A stretch of DNA of 64,000 nucleotides from Duganella aceris (GTDB lineage: Bacteria; Pseudomonadota; Gammaproteobacteria; Burkholderiales; Burkholderiaceae_D), in the NCBI RefSeq assembly GCF_011090165.1, contig NZ_JAADJT010000008.1, positions 310,001 through 374,000 on the forward strand, in the 5' to 3' direction. Both the position numbers and the translations under genes were made by a program. Positions 1-8,375 of this stretch are shown here, one piece after another (positions within the stretch are counted from its first letter, which is position 1; every line of letters starts with the position of its first letter). The notes under the pieces are model-generated. The model was not told where the DNA came from. It saw only the letters and a program-made list of their open reading frames with translations, and did not search any database.

Positions 1-260
1 TTCCGCTGGCGCCCAGCGACTATCAGGAATTCCTGGAACTGAGCGTCAGCGACAGCGGCATCGGCATCGCGCCCAGCGACATGGGCAAGCTGTTCCAGGC
101 GTTCAAGCAGATCGACAGCAGCCTGGCGCGCAAATTCGAGGGCACGGGATTGGGACTGGCGATGGTCAAGCAATTGGCGGAACTGCACAGCGGCACCACC
201 GCCGTGGCCAGCGCCGCCGGGGAAGGCGCGACGTTCGCGGTGTGGCTGCCATGGCGTTGA
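1..260 (+). CDS. Sensor histidine kinase, C-terminal fragment
   Basis: The window opens inside this gene; the reading frame begins at base 3 and stops with TGA at 258-260. The roughly 85 visible residues are the end of a HATPase_c domain: an SDSGIGI G1 box, an F-box-like segment (LFQAFKQID), and the GTGLGLAMVKQL G2 box, followed by the usual GEGATFAVWLP ending. This is the ATP-binding half of a membrane or cytoplasmic histidine kinase. The sensor and phosphoacceptor parts lie outside the window. It overlaps the start of the next gene by 10 bases, so kinase, receiver and hybrid kinase form one transcription unit. Confidence 0.93.
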   Translation, partial: PLAPSDYQEFLELSVSDSGIGIAPSDMGKLFQAFKQIDSSLARKFEGTGLGLAMVKQLAELHSGTTAVASAAGEGATFAVWLPWR

Positions 261-625
261 TACTCGTGATCGAAGATAACGCGGCCAACATGAAGCTGGC
301 CACGCTGCTGCTGGCCAACGACGGGCACGCGGTGCTGTGCGCGGCCGACGCCGAAACCGGGCTGACGCTGGCGCGCCAGCGCCACCCGCAGCTGATCCTG
401 ATGGACGTTCAGCTGCCGGACATGGACGGCCTGGCGGCGACCGCGCTGCTCAAGCGCGACCCGTTCACCGCCGACATCCCGGTGATCGCGCTGACGGCGA
501 TGGCCAGCCAGGCCGACCGCGAAAAAAGCCAGGCCGCCGGCTGCGACGCCTACATCGCCAAGCCGCTGCGCTACCGCGACCTTTATGCAACCATAGACGG
601 CCTGCTTGCAGGCAGGAGCTTATGA
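251..625 (+). CDS. Single-domain response regulator (CheY/DivK-like)
   Basis: A 124-residue protein that is only a receiver domain with no output domain. It has the acidic pair (VIEDN), the phosphoacceptor Asp near residue 52 (LILMDVQLPDMDG), the conserved Thr (IALTAM) and Lys (AKPL). The ATG at 251 is chosen over an in-frame GTG at 242 because it overlaps the upstream stop and gives the usual short N-terminus. Its stop overlaps the next start (ATGA at 622-625). Between a kinase and a hybrid kinase, it probably works as a phosphotransfer intermediate or diffusible output of the relay. Confidence 0.93.
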   Translation: MALILVIEDNAANMKLATLLLANDGHAVLCAADAETGLTLARQRHPQLILMDVQLPDMDGLAATALLKRDPFTADIPVIALTAMASQADREKSQAAGCDAYIAKPLRYRDLYATIDGLLAGRSL

Positions 626-3042
626 ACACCATCGCCAACCGCCGGCGCGACCGCTTGCAGGAACTGGAACGTTTTCGCGGCGCGCTCGACGCCACGGCCG
701 ACGCCATCATGCTGGTCGACCGCGCCAGCATGCGCTTCATCGACGCCAACGCCACCGCCTGCGCGCTGCTGGGATACACCCGCGATGAACTGTTCGTGCT
801 CGGACCATCGCAACTGTGCTCGATTCCGGAGGTGTCGCTGGCGCGGGTCTACGACGCGCTGATCGCCGGCGGCGGCCGCGGCCTGACCGAGGCCAGCCTG
901 CTGTGCAAGGACGGCTCGGGCCTGCAGGTCGAGATGCAGCGCCACGCGGTGGCCGACGGCGACGGCTGGATCATCGTGTTCCTGATGCGCGACATCGGCG
1001 AACGCATCCAGGCGCAGCTCGACCTGAACAACCACACCCAGATGCTGCTGGACGAGGCCACGCGCCAGGCCGCCATCCTCGATGCGCTGCCGGCGCATAT
1101 CGCGATGCTCGACGCCCAAGGGACGGTGCTGTCGCTGAACGCCTCCTGGCGCCGCTTCGGCGAGCACCACGCCTTCGGCATGACCGGCGACGGGGTGGGC
1201 TTGAACTACGCCGAGATCTGCGCCGGCGTCAAGGGCGAAAGCGCGGCGCTGGCGCACCGCGCCTCGGCCGGCATCCGCTCGGTGCTGGACGGCGCGGCGC
1301 CGTGTTTCTCGATGGAGTATGCCTGCCTGGGGCGGCAGGGCCTGTGCTGGTTCCTGATGCAGGTCTCGCCGCTGCTGGCCGGCCAGCCCGGCGGCGCGGT
1401 GGTGATGCACATCGACGTCACGGCGGAGCGCGGCGCCAAGGAGGAGATCCTGCGCCTCAACGCCAGCCTGGAACAGCGCGTCGGCGAGCGTACCGTCGAT
1501 CTGGAGCAGGCGCGCGCCGACGCCGACGCCGCCAACCGCGCCAAGTCCGACTTCCTGGCGGTGATGAGCCACGAGATCCGCACTCCGATGAACGGCGTGA
1601 TCGGCATGATCGAGCTGCTGCAGCAGACCGGCCTGGCCGCGTCGCAGCTGGAGATGGTGGAGTTGATCCGCGAGTCGGCGTTCTCGCTGCTGGCGGTGAT
1701 CGAGGACATCCTCGATTTCTCCAAGATCGAGGCGGGGCGGGTGGAAATCGAAGCGGCGCCGCTGGCGCTGGTGGAATTGGTCGGCAAGATCTGCCGCATG
1801 CTGGAGCCGCTGGCGACCGAGCAGGGCGTGCGCCTGACGCTGGTGGCCGATCCCGGCATCCCGGCGACGCTGCTGGGCGACGAGGCGCGCTTGCGCCAGG
1901 TGCTGGTCAACCTGATCAGCAACGCCATCAAATTCAGCGGCGGCGCCGCGCGCCGGGGCGAGGTGACGGTGCAGCTGCTGCGCCCCGCCGAGGCCGAGGC
2001 GGAGGGCCAGGCGCCGGGCGATACCATCACGCTCGACCTGCGCGTGGCCGACAACGGCATCGGCATGGACGACGCGACCCAGGACCGCCTGTTCAACGCC
2101 TTCAGCCAGGGCGACGCGTCGACCACGCGGCGCTTCGGCGGCACCGGCCTGGGGCTGGTGATTTCGCGCCGGCTGGTGGAACTGATGGGCGGCAGCCTGG
2201 CCTGCCGCAGTGTGTTCGGACATGGCGCCGAGTTCATCGTGCACTTGCCGCTGATGCGGGCGCCGGCGACGGCCGGCCGGCCGCTGGCCGCGCTGCCGCT
2301 GCCGCCGCCATCGCGCAGCCAGGCGGCACGCGACGGCCGCCTGATCCTGGTGGCGGAGGACAACGTCATCAACCAGCGCGTGATCCTGTTGCAGCTGTCG
2401 CTGCTCGGCTTCGCGGCGGATGTAGCGGACAACGGTTTGCTGGCGCTGGACCGCTGGCGCGGCGGCGGCTACGCCTTGCTGCTGTGCGATCTGCACATGC
2501 CGGAGATGGACGGCTACGAATTGAGCGCCGCGATCCGCGCCGAGCAGTCGGAAGACCAGCGCATGCCGATCCTGGCGCTGACCGCCAGCACCCTCAAGGG
2601 CGAGGCGGAGCGCTGCCAGGCCGCAGGCATGGACGACTACCTGAGCAAGCCGCTGCAGCTGGCGGTGCTGAAGGCGGCGCTGGAAAAATGGCTGCCGCCG
2701 CCGGCCGCGGTCAACGTGGCGGTGCTGGAGCAATTGATCGGCAACGATCAGGGCGTCATCGACGAATTCCTGTCCGCCTTCCGCGTCAGCCTGCGCGACC
2801 AGGGCGGCAAGCTGGTCGAGGCGCAGAACGACGACAAGCCGGCGCTGGTCGCCGGCTACGCGCACCAGATGAAATCGTCGGCGCGCTCGGTCGGCGCGAT
2901 GGCGCTTGGCGAGTGGTGCGCGCAGATGGAAGCGGCCGGCAACACCGGCGACATTCTGGCGCTGGCCGGCCTGCTGCCGGGCTTCGTGGCGGAAGCCGCG
3001 CTGGTCGACGCCTGGCTGCACGCCAGGGCCGCGGCGGGCTAA
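622..3042 (+). CDS. Hybrid sensor histidine kinase with PAS, REC and HPt domains
   Basis: An 806-residue phosphorelay kinase with no obvious membrane segment, so probably cytoplasmic. In order: a PAS domain (about 15-130, with the AIMLVDRASMRFIDANA signature), a second PAS-like region (about 145-270), a short coiled coil, HisKA with H-box MSHEIRTPMNG (His about 317), HATPase_c with DNGIGM and GTGLGL boxes, a receiver with phosphoacceptor Asp about 623 (LLLCDLHMPEMDG), and a C-terminal HPt domain with His about 748 (HQMKSSARSVGA). All four relay residues are therefore in one chain. The start at 622 overlaps the upstream regulator by four bases. The signal sensed cannot be read from the sequence. 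Confidence 0.93.
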   Translation: MNTIANRRRDRLQELERFRGALDATADAIMLVDRASMRFIDANATACALLGYTRDELFVLGPSQLCSIPEVSLARVYDALIAGGGRGLTEASLLCKDGSGLQVEMQRHAVADGDGWIIVFLMRDIGERIQAQLDLNNHTQMLLDEATRQAAILDALPAHIAMLDAQGTVLSLNASWRRFGEHHAFGMTGDGVGLNYAEICAGVKGESAALAHRASAGIRSVLDGAAPCFSMEYACLGRQGLCWFLMQVSPLLAGQPGGAVVMHIDVTAERGAKEEILRLNASLEQRVGERTVDLEQARADADAANRAKSDFLAVMSHEIRTPMNGVIGMIELLQQTGLAASQLEMVELIRESAFSLLAVIEDILDFSKIEAGRVEIEAAPLALVELVGKICRMLEPLATEQGVRLTLVADPGIPATLLGDEARLRQVLVNLISNAIKFSGGAARRGEVTVQLLRPAEAEAEGQAPGDTITLDLRVADNGIGMDDATQDRLFNAFSQGDASTTRRFGGTGLGLVISRRLVELMGGSLACRSVFGHGAEFIVHLPLMRAPATAGRPLAALPLPPPSRSQAARDGRLILVAEDNVINQRVILLQLSLLGFAADVADNGLLALDRWRGGGYALLLCDLHMPEMDGYELSAAIRAEQSEDQRMPILALTASTLKGEAERCQAAGMDDYLSKPLQLAVLKAALEKWLPPPAAVNVAVLEQLIGNDQGVIDEFLSAFRVSLRDQGGKLVEAQNDDKPALVAGYAHQMKSSARSVGAMALGEWCAQMEAAGNTGDILALAGLLPGFVAEAALVDAWLHARAAAG

Positions 3043-3058
3043 TTCCGGCTAGCCCCGG

Positions 3059-4555
3059 CTAGGCCGGCTTGCGCCGCACCGGCACCGGTCCGGCCGCGAC
3101 CAGCTGCACCAGCACCGCCACCGCGATGTTCAGCAACAGCGCCAGCAAGCCGGTGTAGGCTGTGTAGCTGTCGCCGCCGATCACCAGCGTGTGGATCGGC
3201 TTGATGCCGTCGCTGAAGGCCAGCCAGCTGCCGGCGACGATGCCGACCGCCCAGCCGGACAACAGCGCGCGCGCACCGAACCAGCCGAAGAACAGGCCGA
3301 ACACCACCGACGGGAAGGTCTGCAGGATCCACACGCCGCCCAGCAATTGCAGGTCCAGCGCGAATTTGGTCGGCAGGAACAGGATGAACACCAGCGCCCC
3401 GATCTTGACCACCAGCGACACCAGCTTGGCCACCTTGGCCTCGCCGGCCGGCGTCACCGCCGGATTCACATACGGCTTCCAGAAATTGCGGGTGAACAGA
3501 TTGGCCGCGCCGATCGACATCACCGCCGCCGGCACCAGCGCGCCGATGGCGATCGCGGCGAAGGCGAAGCCGGAGAACCAGCTCGGGAACAGCGCGTTGA
3601 ACAGCGCCGGCACCACGTCGTTGTTGTTCTTGACGGTCAGGTTGGCGGCGTAGGCCATGAAGCCCAGCAGCGCGATCAGGCCGAGCAGGATGGTGTAGGC
3701 CGGCAGGAACACCGCGTTCTTGCGGATGGTGTCCGCGCTCCTGGCGGCGAAGATGCCGGTCAGTGTGTGCGGATACATGAAGGCGGCCATCGCCGAGCCC
3801 AGGGCCAGCGTGGCGAACGGCAGTATCTGCGCGTCCTTCAGGGTCAGGCCGGTGTTGCCGCCCTTGGCCGCGAAAGCCTCGCCGGCCTTGGCGAACACCA
3901 CGCCGTAGCCGCCCAGTTTCATCGGCACCAGCACCACCGCGACGATCACCACGATGTAGATCATCAGGTCCTTGACGAAGGCGATCAGCGCCGGCGCGCG
4001 CAGGCCGGCGGAGTAAGTGTACAGCGCCAGGATCACGAAGGCGGCCGCCAGCGGCAGTTCGCCGGTCAGGCCGAGCGCCTTGATCACCACCTCCATACCG
4101 ACCAGCTGCAAGGCGATATAGGGCATGGTGGCGACCACGCCGGTGATGGCGATGGCGAATTCCAATGGCCGCGACGAGTAGCGGCCGTAGACCACGTCGG
4201 CCGCCGTCACGTGGCCGGCCTTCTGCGCCGCGTGCCACAGCTTGGGCATCACCAGGAACACGATCGGATACACCAGGATGGTGTAGGGCAGCGCGAAGAA
4301 GCCGTAGGCGCCGACCGCGTACACCAGCGCCGGCACCGCGATCACGGTGTAGGCGGTGTAGAAATCGCCGCCGACCAGGAACCAGGTGATCCAGGTGCCG
4401 AAGTTGCGGCCGCCCAGTCCCCATTCATCGAGGTGGGCGCCCTTGTTGGCTTTGCCGCTTTGCCAGCGCGAGGCCAGGAAGCCCATCACCGTCACCAGCG
4501 CGAAGAAGAAGATGAACACGCTCAGGGCGGTCCAGTTGATGTGGCCGTCCATCAT
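3059..4555 (-). CDS. Sodium:solute symporter (SSS family, monocarboxylate-permease-like)
   Basis: A 498-residue polytopic membrane protein with about 13 hydrophobic segments, the normal size for the SSS family. The N-terminus (WGLGGRNFGTWITWFLVGGDFYTAYT) and the GLRAPALIAFVKDLMIYI region are typical of SSS transporters paired with a DUF3311 protein, a pairing known for monocarboxylate uptake permeases of the MctP type. The substrate (lactate, pyruvate or another small acid) is inference. Two adjacent ATG codons exist; the first, at 4555, overlaps the DUF3311 stop, while 4552 is equally possible. It converges with the hybrid kinase, leaving only 16 bases between stops. Confidence 0.9.
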   Translation of the reverse strand: MMDGHINWTALSVFIFFFALVTVMGFLASRWQSGKANKGAHLDEWGLGGRNFGTWITWFLVGGDFYTAYTVIAVPALVYAVGAYGFFALPYTILVYPIVFLVMPKLWHAAQKAGHVTAADVVYGRYSSRPLEFAIAITGVVATMPYIALQLVGMEVVIKALGLTGELPLAAAFVILALYTYSAGLRAPALIAFVKDLMIYIVVIVAVVLVPMKLGGYGVVFAKAGEAFAAKGGNTGLTLKDAQILPFATLALGSAMAAFMYPHTLTGIFAARSADTIRKNAVFLPAYTILLGLIALLGFMAYAANLTVKNNNDVVPALFNALFPSWFSGFAFAAIAIGALVPAAVMSIGAANLFTRNFWKPYVNPAVTPAGEAKVAKLVSLVVKIGALVFILFLPTKFALDLQLLGGVWILQTFPSVVFGLFFGWFGARALLSGWAVGIVAGSWLAFSDGIKPIHTLVIGGDSYTAYTGLLALLLNIAVAVLVQLVAAGPVPVRRKPA

Positions 4556-4731
4556 TCTTCTCCCTTTTTCAAACCATCCTGATACACCAGCCAGATGATG
4601 AGCGCGGTCAGCGGCACCCACGCGAACTGATACCAATAGAAGAACGGGAAACCGAACAGCGACGGCAGCTCGTGGTTGTAGAACGGCAGCCAGAGCAGGC
4701 CGATGAAGGGAAGGGCGAGTAGGTAGCGCAT
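4552..4731 (-). CDS. DUF3311 small membrane protein, symporter partner
   Basis: A 59-residue protein with two hydrophobic segments (MRYLLALPFIGLLWLPF and YQFAWVPLTALIIWLVY), matching the small DUF3311 proteins encoded just upstream of SSS-family symporters. The ATG at 4731 is preceded by a GGAGG-type ribosome-binding site; a longer reading from 4824 would add a non-hydrophobic leader without support. Its stop overlaps the symporter start, so the two are translationally coupled. It is presumably an accessory subunit or assembly factor of the transporter. Confidence 0.88.
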   Translation of the reverse strand: MRYLLALPFIGLLWLPFYNHELPSLFGFPFFYWYQFAWVPLTALIIWLVYQDGLKKGEE

Positions 4732-4789
4732 CAGGAGGGCCTCCGCGATAGAGCGTCGATCATAGGGGAAGCGCGCCGGCGGCGCCCCT

Positions 4790-4799
4790 CCCATTCGGG
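4790..4799. promoter_or_regulatory. CCC-ATTC-GGG dyad, shared motif
   Basis: The ten-base motif CCCATTCGGG lies between the leftward DUF3311/symporter pair and the rightward EF-hand gene. The same motif, or a longer dyad built on it, is found before the IorAB operon (23258) and before the exported cysteine hydrolase (31551). It may be a binding site for one of the window's response regulators, but no sequence evidence names the protein. Confidence 0.35.
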
Positions 4800-4931
4800 C
4801 TAGTGCGGATTTATGATGGCACAATGCTATCGGAACCTCAACTCGATTAAAATTGCCAATTAAAAATGTTCTTGAAAGAAAGTTTTTCGTGGGAAAAAGA
4901 CATTTTTTAATGCTGAGAGCCGCATTACTTG

Positions 4932-4959
4932 GTGACTATTGCCAAAACACTGATAGAAT
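4932..4959 (+). promoter_or_regulatory. Possible sigma70 promoter of the EF-hand gene
   Basis: A good -10 hexamer TAGAAT at 4954-4959 stands 16 bases after a poor -35-like GTGACT, in a markedly AT-rich stretch 32 bases before the ATG at 4991. The AT-richness (4840-4965) is unlike the rest of the window. The -35 element is weak, so the assignment is tentative. Confidence 0.3.
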
Positions 4960-4990
4960 TTAGGGGTGAGGAATCTTCCTGCAGGAGTCG

Positions 4991-5602
4991 ATGATGAGTA
5001 TGGTGAACAACATTGGTGGTGCTACGCTTTCCGCAGCGGTCGTTGCGGAGAAGTCGGTCGAACTGAAAAAAACCGTCTCCTCCAGCGACAGCACAAGTAG
5101 CGACCTGAACGCATCGGTCGCCACGTATTTCTCCCTGCCGGGCTTCAACGCCCCGAGTCCTCTGCAGACCGACAACAGCGTCAGCAACGCCGATCGCGCC
5201 AACGCCGTGGTCAAGGCGGTGGCGGAATCCAACGACGACGGCCTCAAGCTGGCGCTCAAGCAATTCGACGACGGCCTGAAAAAGCTGGCCGAACGTCCTG
5301 AAACCCAGATCTTCCGCGCCACCTTCGGCCTCGATGGCGCTGATGCGAACGCGCCGGCGCCGCTGCGCGTGCCGGGCGTGGGCGAGGACGGCCTGCTGGG
5401 CAAGGTCAGCAAGGAAGAATTCGCCGCCGACACCAACAAGGACGGCAAGATCAGCGAAGACGAACGCCGCCGCTATCAATTGCCGATCACCTACCGCGTC
5501 AGCGCCCACGCGGCCGAGTCGCTGGTCGATGGTCCCTCCGCTTTCTCGCTGACCGAAGCCAACCGCGCCTACGGCGTCGTGGCCACCGCCGAAGCCGCCT
5601 GA
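4991..5602 (+). CDS. EF-hand domain protein of unknown function
   Basis: A 203-residue protein without signal peptide or membrane segment. It has one canonical 12-residue EF-hand loop at about residues 147-158 (DTNKDGKISEDE), with Asp at 1, Asn at 3, Asp at 5, Gly at 6, Ile at 8 and Glu at 12, so it probably binds calcium. The N-terminal half is Ser/Thr/Asp-rich, and a short amphipathic helix around residues 70-100 precedes the loop. The start is the first of two tandem ATGs after an AGGAG site. It stands alone between divergent and co-directional neighbours, with its own terminator. I do not recognise a named family; a secreted or structural role is possible but not shown. Confidence 0.8.
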   Translation: MMSMVNNIGGATLSAAVVAEKSVELKKTVSSSDSTSSDLNASVATYFSLPGFNAPSPLQTDNSVSNADRANAVVKAVAESNDDGLKLALKQFDDGLKKLAERPETQIFRATFGLDGADANAPAPLRVPGVGEDGLLGKVSKEEFAADTNKDGKISEDERRRYQLPITYRVSAHAAESLVDGPSAFSLTEANRAYGVVATAEAA

Positions 5603-5621
5603 GCCGTCATCATTTCCCGCT

Positions 5622-5657
5622 AAAAAAAGCTTTGCCCCGACGGCAAAGCTTTTTTTT
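5622..5657 (+). terminator. Rho-independent terminator after the EF-hand gene
   Basis: A perfect 10-bp stem (AAGCTTTGCC with GGCAAAGCTT) encloses the five-base loop CCGAC and runs into eight T residues. The flanking A-tract on the left makes it potentially bidirectional. It lies 20 bases after the stop codon. This is the clearest intrinsic terminator in the window. Confidence 0.93.
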
Positions 5658-5749
5658 CGTCCCTGTTCCCGCTGATCTACACGGCGCGCCGCATTCGTAA
5701 AAAATGCGAGGATGGCCGCTGCTGTGCATGGATTATCGGGAGTACGCCG

Positions 5750-7225
5750 GTGATAAACCGCAACTTCAGGCGACGCGCCGCCGCCATCGCTATCGCCGTC
5801 ATCGCCGCCGGGCTGGCGGGCTGCACGCTCGGTCCGGATTTCAAGCCGCCTCCCGCGCCCGCCGTCGCGGGCGACCGATACACCCCCACGCCGCTGCCGC
5901 CGCTGACCGACGCCGCCCCCGGCACGGGCGGCGCGGCGCAGCGCTTCGCCTGGGGCGAGGAGATTCCGGCGCAATGGTGGTCGGTGTTCCGTTCGCCGCC
6001 GCTGGACCAGCTGATTCGCGCCGCGCTGGCGCAGAATCCGACCATGGCTGCCGCCGACGCGGCGCTGCGCCAGGCGCAGGAAAACTATAACGCGCAGGCC
6101 GGCGGCCTGGTGTATCCGCAGGTGAACGGCCAGGCCGGCGCGGCGCGGCAGAAGGCGGCCGCCTCCGCCCCCGGCGCCGAATCCAGCGTGTTCAATCTGT
6201 ATAACGCCTCGGTCAGCGTGTTCTACACGCCCGATGTATTCGGCGCCACCCGGCGCGCGCTGGAGGGCGCGCGCGCGGTGGTCGAGTACCAGCGTTACCA
6301 GATCGAGGCGACCTATCTGGCCTTGAGCGCCAACGTGGTGACCACCGCGATCCGGCAGGCGTCGCTGCGCGCGCAGCTGCAGGCCACGCGCGAAGTGCTG
6401 GACGCGCTCGGGCGGCAGCTGGGCGTGATCGAAAAGCAGTTTGAATACGGCGCGATTCCGCGTACCACGGTGCTGAGCCAGCGCAACCAGCTGGCGCAGA
6501 TCGCCGCCACCGTCGCGCCGCTGGAGAAGGCGCTGGCGCAAAGCACGCATCAGCTGTCGGTGCTGGCCGGACGGCTGCCGGGCGAGGGCGGCATGCCCGC
6601 GTTCACGCTGGAGTCGCTGGCCTTGCCGGAGCGGCTGCCGGTGTCGCTGCCGTCGGCGCTGGTGCGGCAGCGGCCCGACATCCGCGCCAGCGAGGCACTG
6701 CTGCACCAGGCCAGCGCCTTGATCGGCGTGGCGACGGCGGCGCAGTATCCGCAGTTCACGCTGAGCGGCGCCTCCGGCGTGGCCAGTCCCAGCTTCGGCA
6801 GCCTGTTCGATTCCAACAGCAGCGTATGGAACCTGGCGGCCGGCCTGACGGCGCCGATCTACAACGGCGGCGCGCTGAAGGCGCGGCGCCGCGCCGCCGA
6901 AGCGGCCTACGACGCCGCCGCCGCGCAGTACCGCGCCACGCTGCTGACGGCGTTCCAGAACGTGGCCGACAGCCTACGCGCGCTGGACGCCGACGCCGCC
7001 GCGCTGAAATCGCAGGCGGAGGCGGAGGCGCTGGCGGCGGAGACGCTGGCGCTGGCCGAGCAGCAGTACCAGCTGGGCGGCATCAGCTACCTGGTGCTGC
7101 TCGACGCGCAGCGCAACTACCAGCAGACGCACATCGCGCTGGTGCAGGCGCAGGCGGCGCGTTATGCCGACACGGCGGCGCTGTTCCAGGCGCTGGGCGG
7201 CGGCTGGTGGAACCGGGAACGATAA
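5750..7225 (+). CDS. RND efflux outer-membrane lipoprotein (OprM/NodT family)
   Basis: A 491-residue outer-membrane channel of a tripartite pump. The signal peptide ends in a lipobox (AAGLAGC, Cys about 24), followed by the family's TLGPDF opening, WW...PPLDQLI, and two OEP repeats with alternating long helices; RQRPDIRASEALLHQA is the conserved middle signature. Translation starts at GTG 5750 after a GGGAG site; no better in-frame ATG exists. It is the first gene of a channel, adaptor, pump operon, and the following adaptor starts 23 bases after its stop. Most family members form trimers spanning the periplasm. Confidence 0.93.
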   Translation: MINRNFRRRAAAIAIAVIAAGLAGCTLGPDFKPPPAPAVAGDRYTPTPLPPLTDAAPGTGGAAQRFAWGEEIPAQWWSVFRSPPLDQLIRAALAQNPTMAAADAALRQAQENYNAQAGGLVYPQVNGQAGAARQKAAASAPGAESSVFNLYNASVSVFYTPDVFGATRRALEGARAVVEYQRYQIEATYLALSANVVTTAIRQASLRAQLQATREVLDALGRQLGVIEKQFEYGAIPRTTVLSQRNQLAQIAATVAPLEKALAQSTHQLSVLAGRLPGEGGMPAFTLESLALPERLPVSLPSALVRQRPDIRASEALLHQASALIGVATAAQYPQFTLSGASGVASPSFGSLFDSNSSVWNLAAGLTAPIYNGGALKARRRAAEAAYDAAAAQYRATLLTAFQNVADSLRALDADAAALKSQAEAEALAAETLALAEQQYQLGGISYLVLLDAQRNYQQTHIALVQAQAARYADTAALFQALGGGWWNRER

Positions 7226-7248
7226 CGACAATCGCGGGAGGTGGCGTC

Positions 7249-8364
7249 ATGACCAAGCGTATGCTCATCATGGTAGGGTGCGTGCTGTTGCTGGTCGTCG
7301 CGCTCGCCCTCGGCAAGTACCTGCAAATCCAGAAGATGATCGCCGCCTCGCCCAAGCCGGGCGCGCAGGTGGTCACCGCGATCAAGGCCCAGGTCGCCGA
7401 ATGGCAGCCGCAACTGACCTCGGTCGGCACGCTGGCGCCGGTGCGCGGGGTCGATGTGACCACCGAGATCGCGGGACTGGTGCGCGAGGTGCGCTTCAAG
7501 TCCGGCGACGAGGTCAAGGCCGGCCAGGTGCTGTTCGAGCTGAACGCCGACGCAGATCTCGCCCAGCTGCGCGCCCTGCAGGCCGCCGCCGAGCTGTCGG
7601 CCACCACGCTCAGGCGCGACAAGCTGCAGTTCGCGGCGCAGGCCATCAGCCGGGCCCAGGTCGACAACGACGAGGCCGACCTGAAGAGCCGCCAGGCGCT
7701 GGTGGCGCAGCAAAAGGCGCTGGTCGACAAGAAGACCATCCGCGCGCCGTTCGCCGGCAAGCTGGGAATCACCGCCGTCAATCCGGGCCAGTACCTGAAT
7801 CCCGGCGACAAGCTGGTGACGCTGCAAACCATCGATACCGTTTATGTCGATTTCTTCGTGCCGCAAAAGCAGCTGGCCGGCCTGTCGATCGGGCAGAAGC
7901 TGAACCTTGCCAGCGACGCCTGGCCCGGCGTCGCCTTCCCGGCCAAGGTGACCTCGATCAGCCCCAAGGTCGACGCGTCCACGCGCAACGTGCAGGTGCA
8001 GGCGACCGTGCCGAACGCCAGGCGCCAGCTGCTGCCCGGCATGTTCGCCAACGTCAGCCTGGACCAGGGCGGCCGCAAAAAATACCTGACCCTGCCGCAG
8101 ACCGCCATCACCTACAACCCCTACGGCTCGACGGTGTTCGTGCTGGCGCCGGCGGTCGCCGGCAGGAGCGGGCTGGAGGCGCGCCAGGTGTTCGTCACCA
8201 CCGGTCCCACGCGCGGCGACCAGGTGGCGGTGCTCACCGGAGTCAAGGAGGGCCAGACGGTGGTCACCAGCGGCCAGCTGAAACTGAAGAACGGCACCCC
8301 GGCGGTGATCGACAACAAGGTCCAGCCGGCCGACAATCCGAAGCCGACGCCGCAGGAACAGTGA
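7249..8364 (+). CDS. RND efflux periplasmic adaptor (membrane fusion protein)
   Basis: A 371-residue adaptor with an N-terminal membrane anchor (about 5-25), a barrel-sandwich/lipoyl domain (VTTEIAGLVREVRFKSGDEVKAGQVLFELN), a short coiled-coil hairpin (about 100-145), a beta-barrel half and a C-terminal membrane-proximal domain (GVKEGQTVVTSGQLKLKNGTPAVI). It links the inner-membrane pump to the outer-membrane channel. The ATG at 7249 follows a GGGAGG site. It ends 11 bases before the pump gene, so the three genes are co-transcribed. Confidence 0.94.
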   Translation: MTKRMLIMVGCVLLLVVALALGKYLQIQKMIAASPKPGAQVVTAIKAQVAEWQPQLTSVGTLAPVRGVDVTTEIAGLVREVRFKSGDEVKAGQVLFELNADADLAQLRALQAAAELSATTLRRDKLQFAAQAISRAQVDNDEADLKSRQALVAQQKALVDKKTIRAPFAGKLGITAVNPGQYLNPGDKLVTLQTIDTVYVDFFVPQKQLAGLSIGQKLNLASDAWPGVAFPAKVTSISPKVDASTRNVQVQATVPNARRQLLPGMFANVSLDQGGRKKYLTLPQTAITYNPYGSTVFVLAPAVAGRSGLEARQVFVTTGPTRGDQVAVLTGVKEGQTVVTSGQLKLKNGTPAVIDNKVQPADNPKPTPQEQ

Positions 8365-8375
8365 GGGCGGACGCC

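Noticed and set aside
337..622. Upstream extension of the hybrid kinase frame
   Set aside because: This part reads through the receiver gene in another frame (Arg/Pro-rich); the ATG at 622 overlapping the receiver stop is the real start.
583..3021. Very long open frame on the minus strand opposite the hybrid kinase
   Set aside because: Arg/His/Gln/Ala-rich translation with no domain; it is the antisense shadow of a high-GC gene whose plus-strand product has clear kinase motifs.
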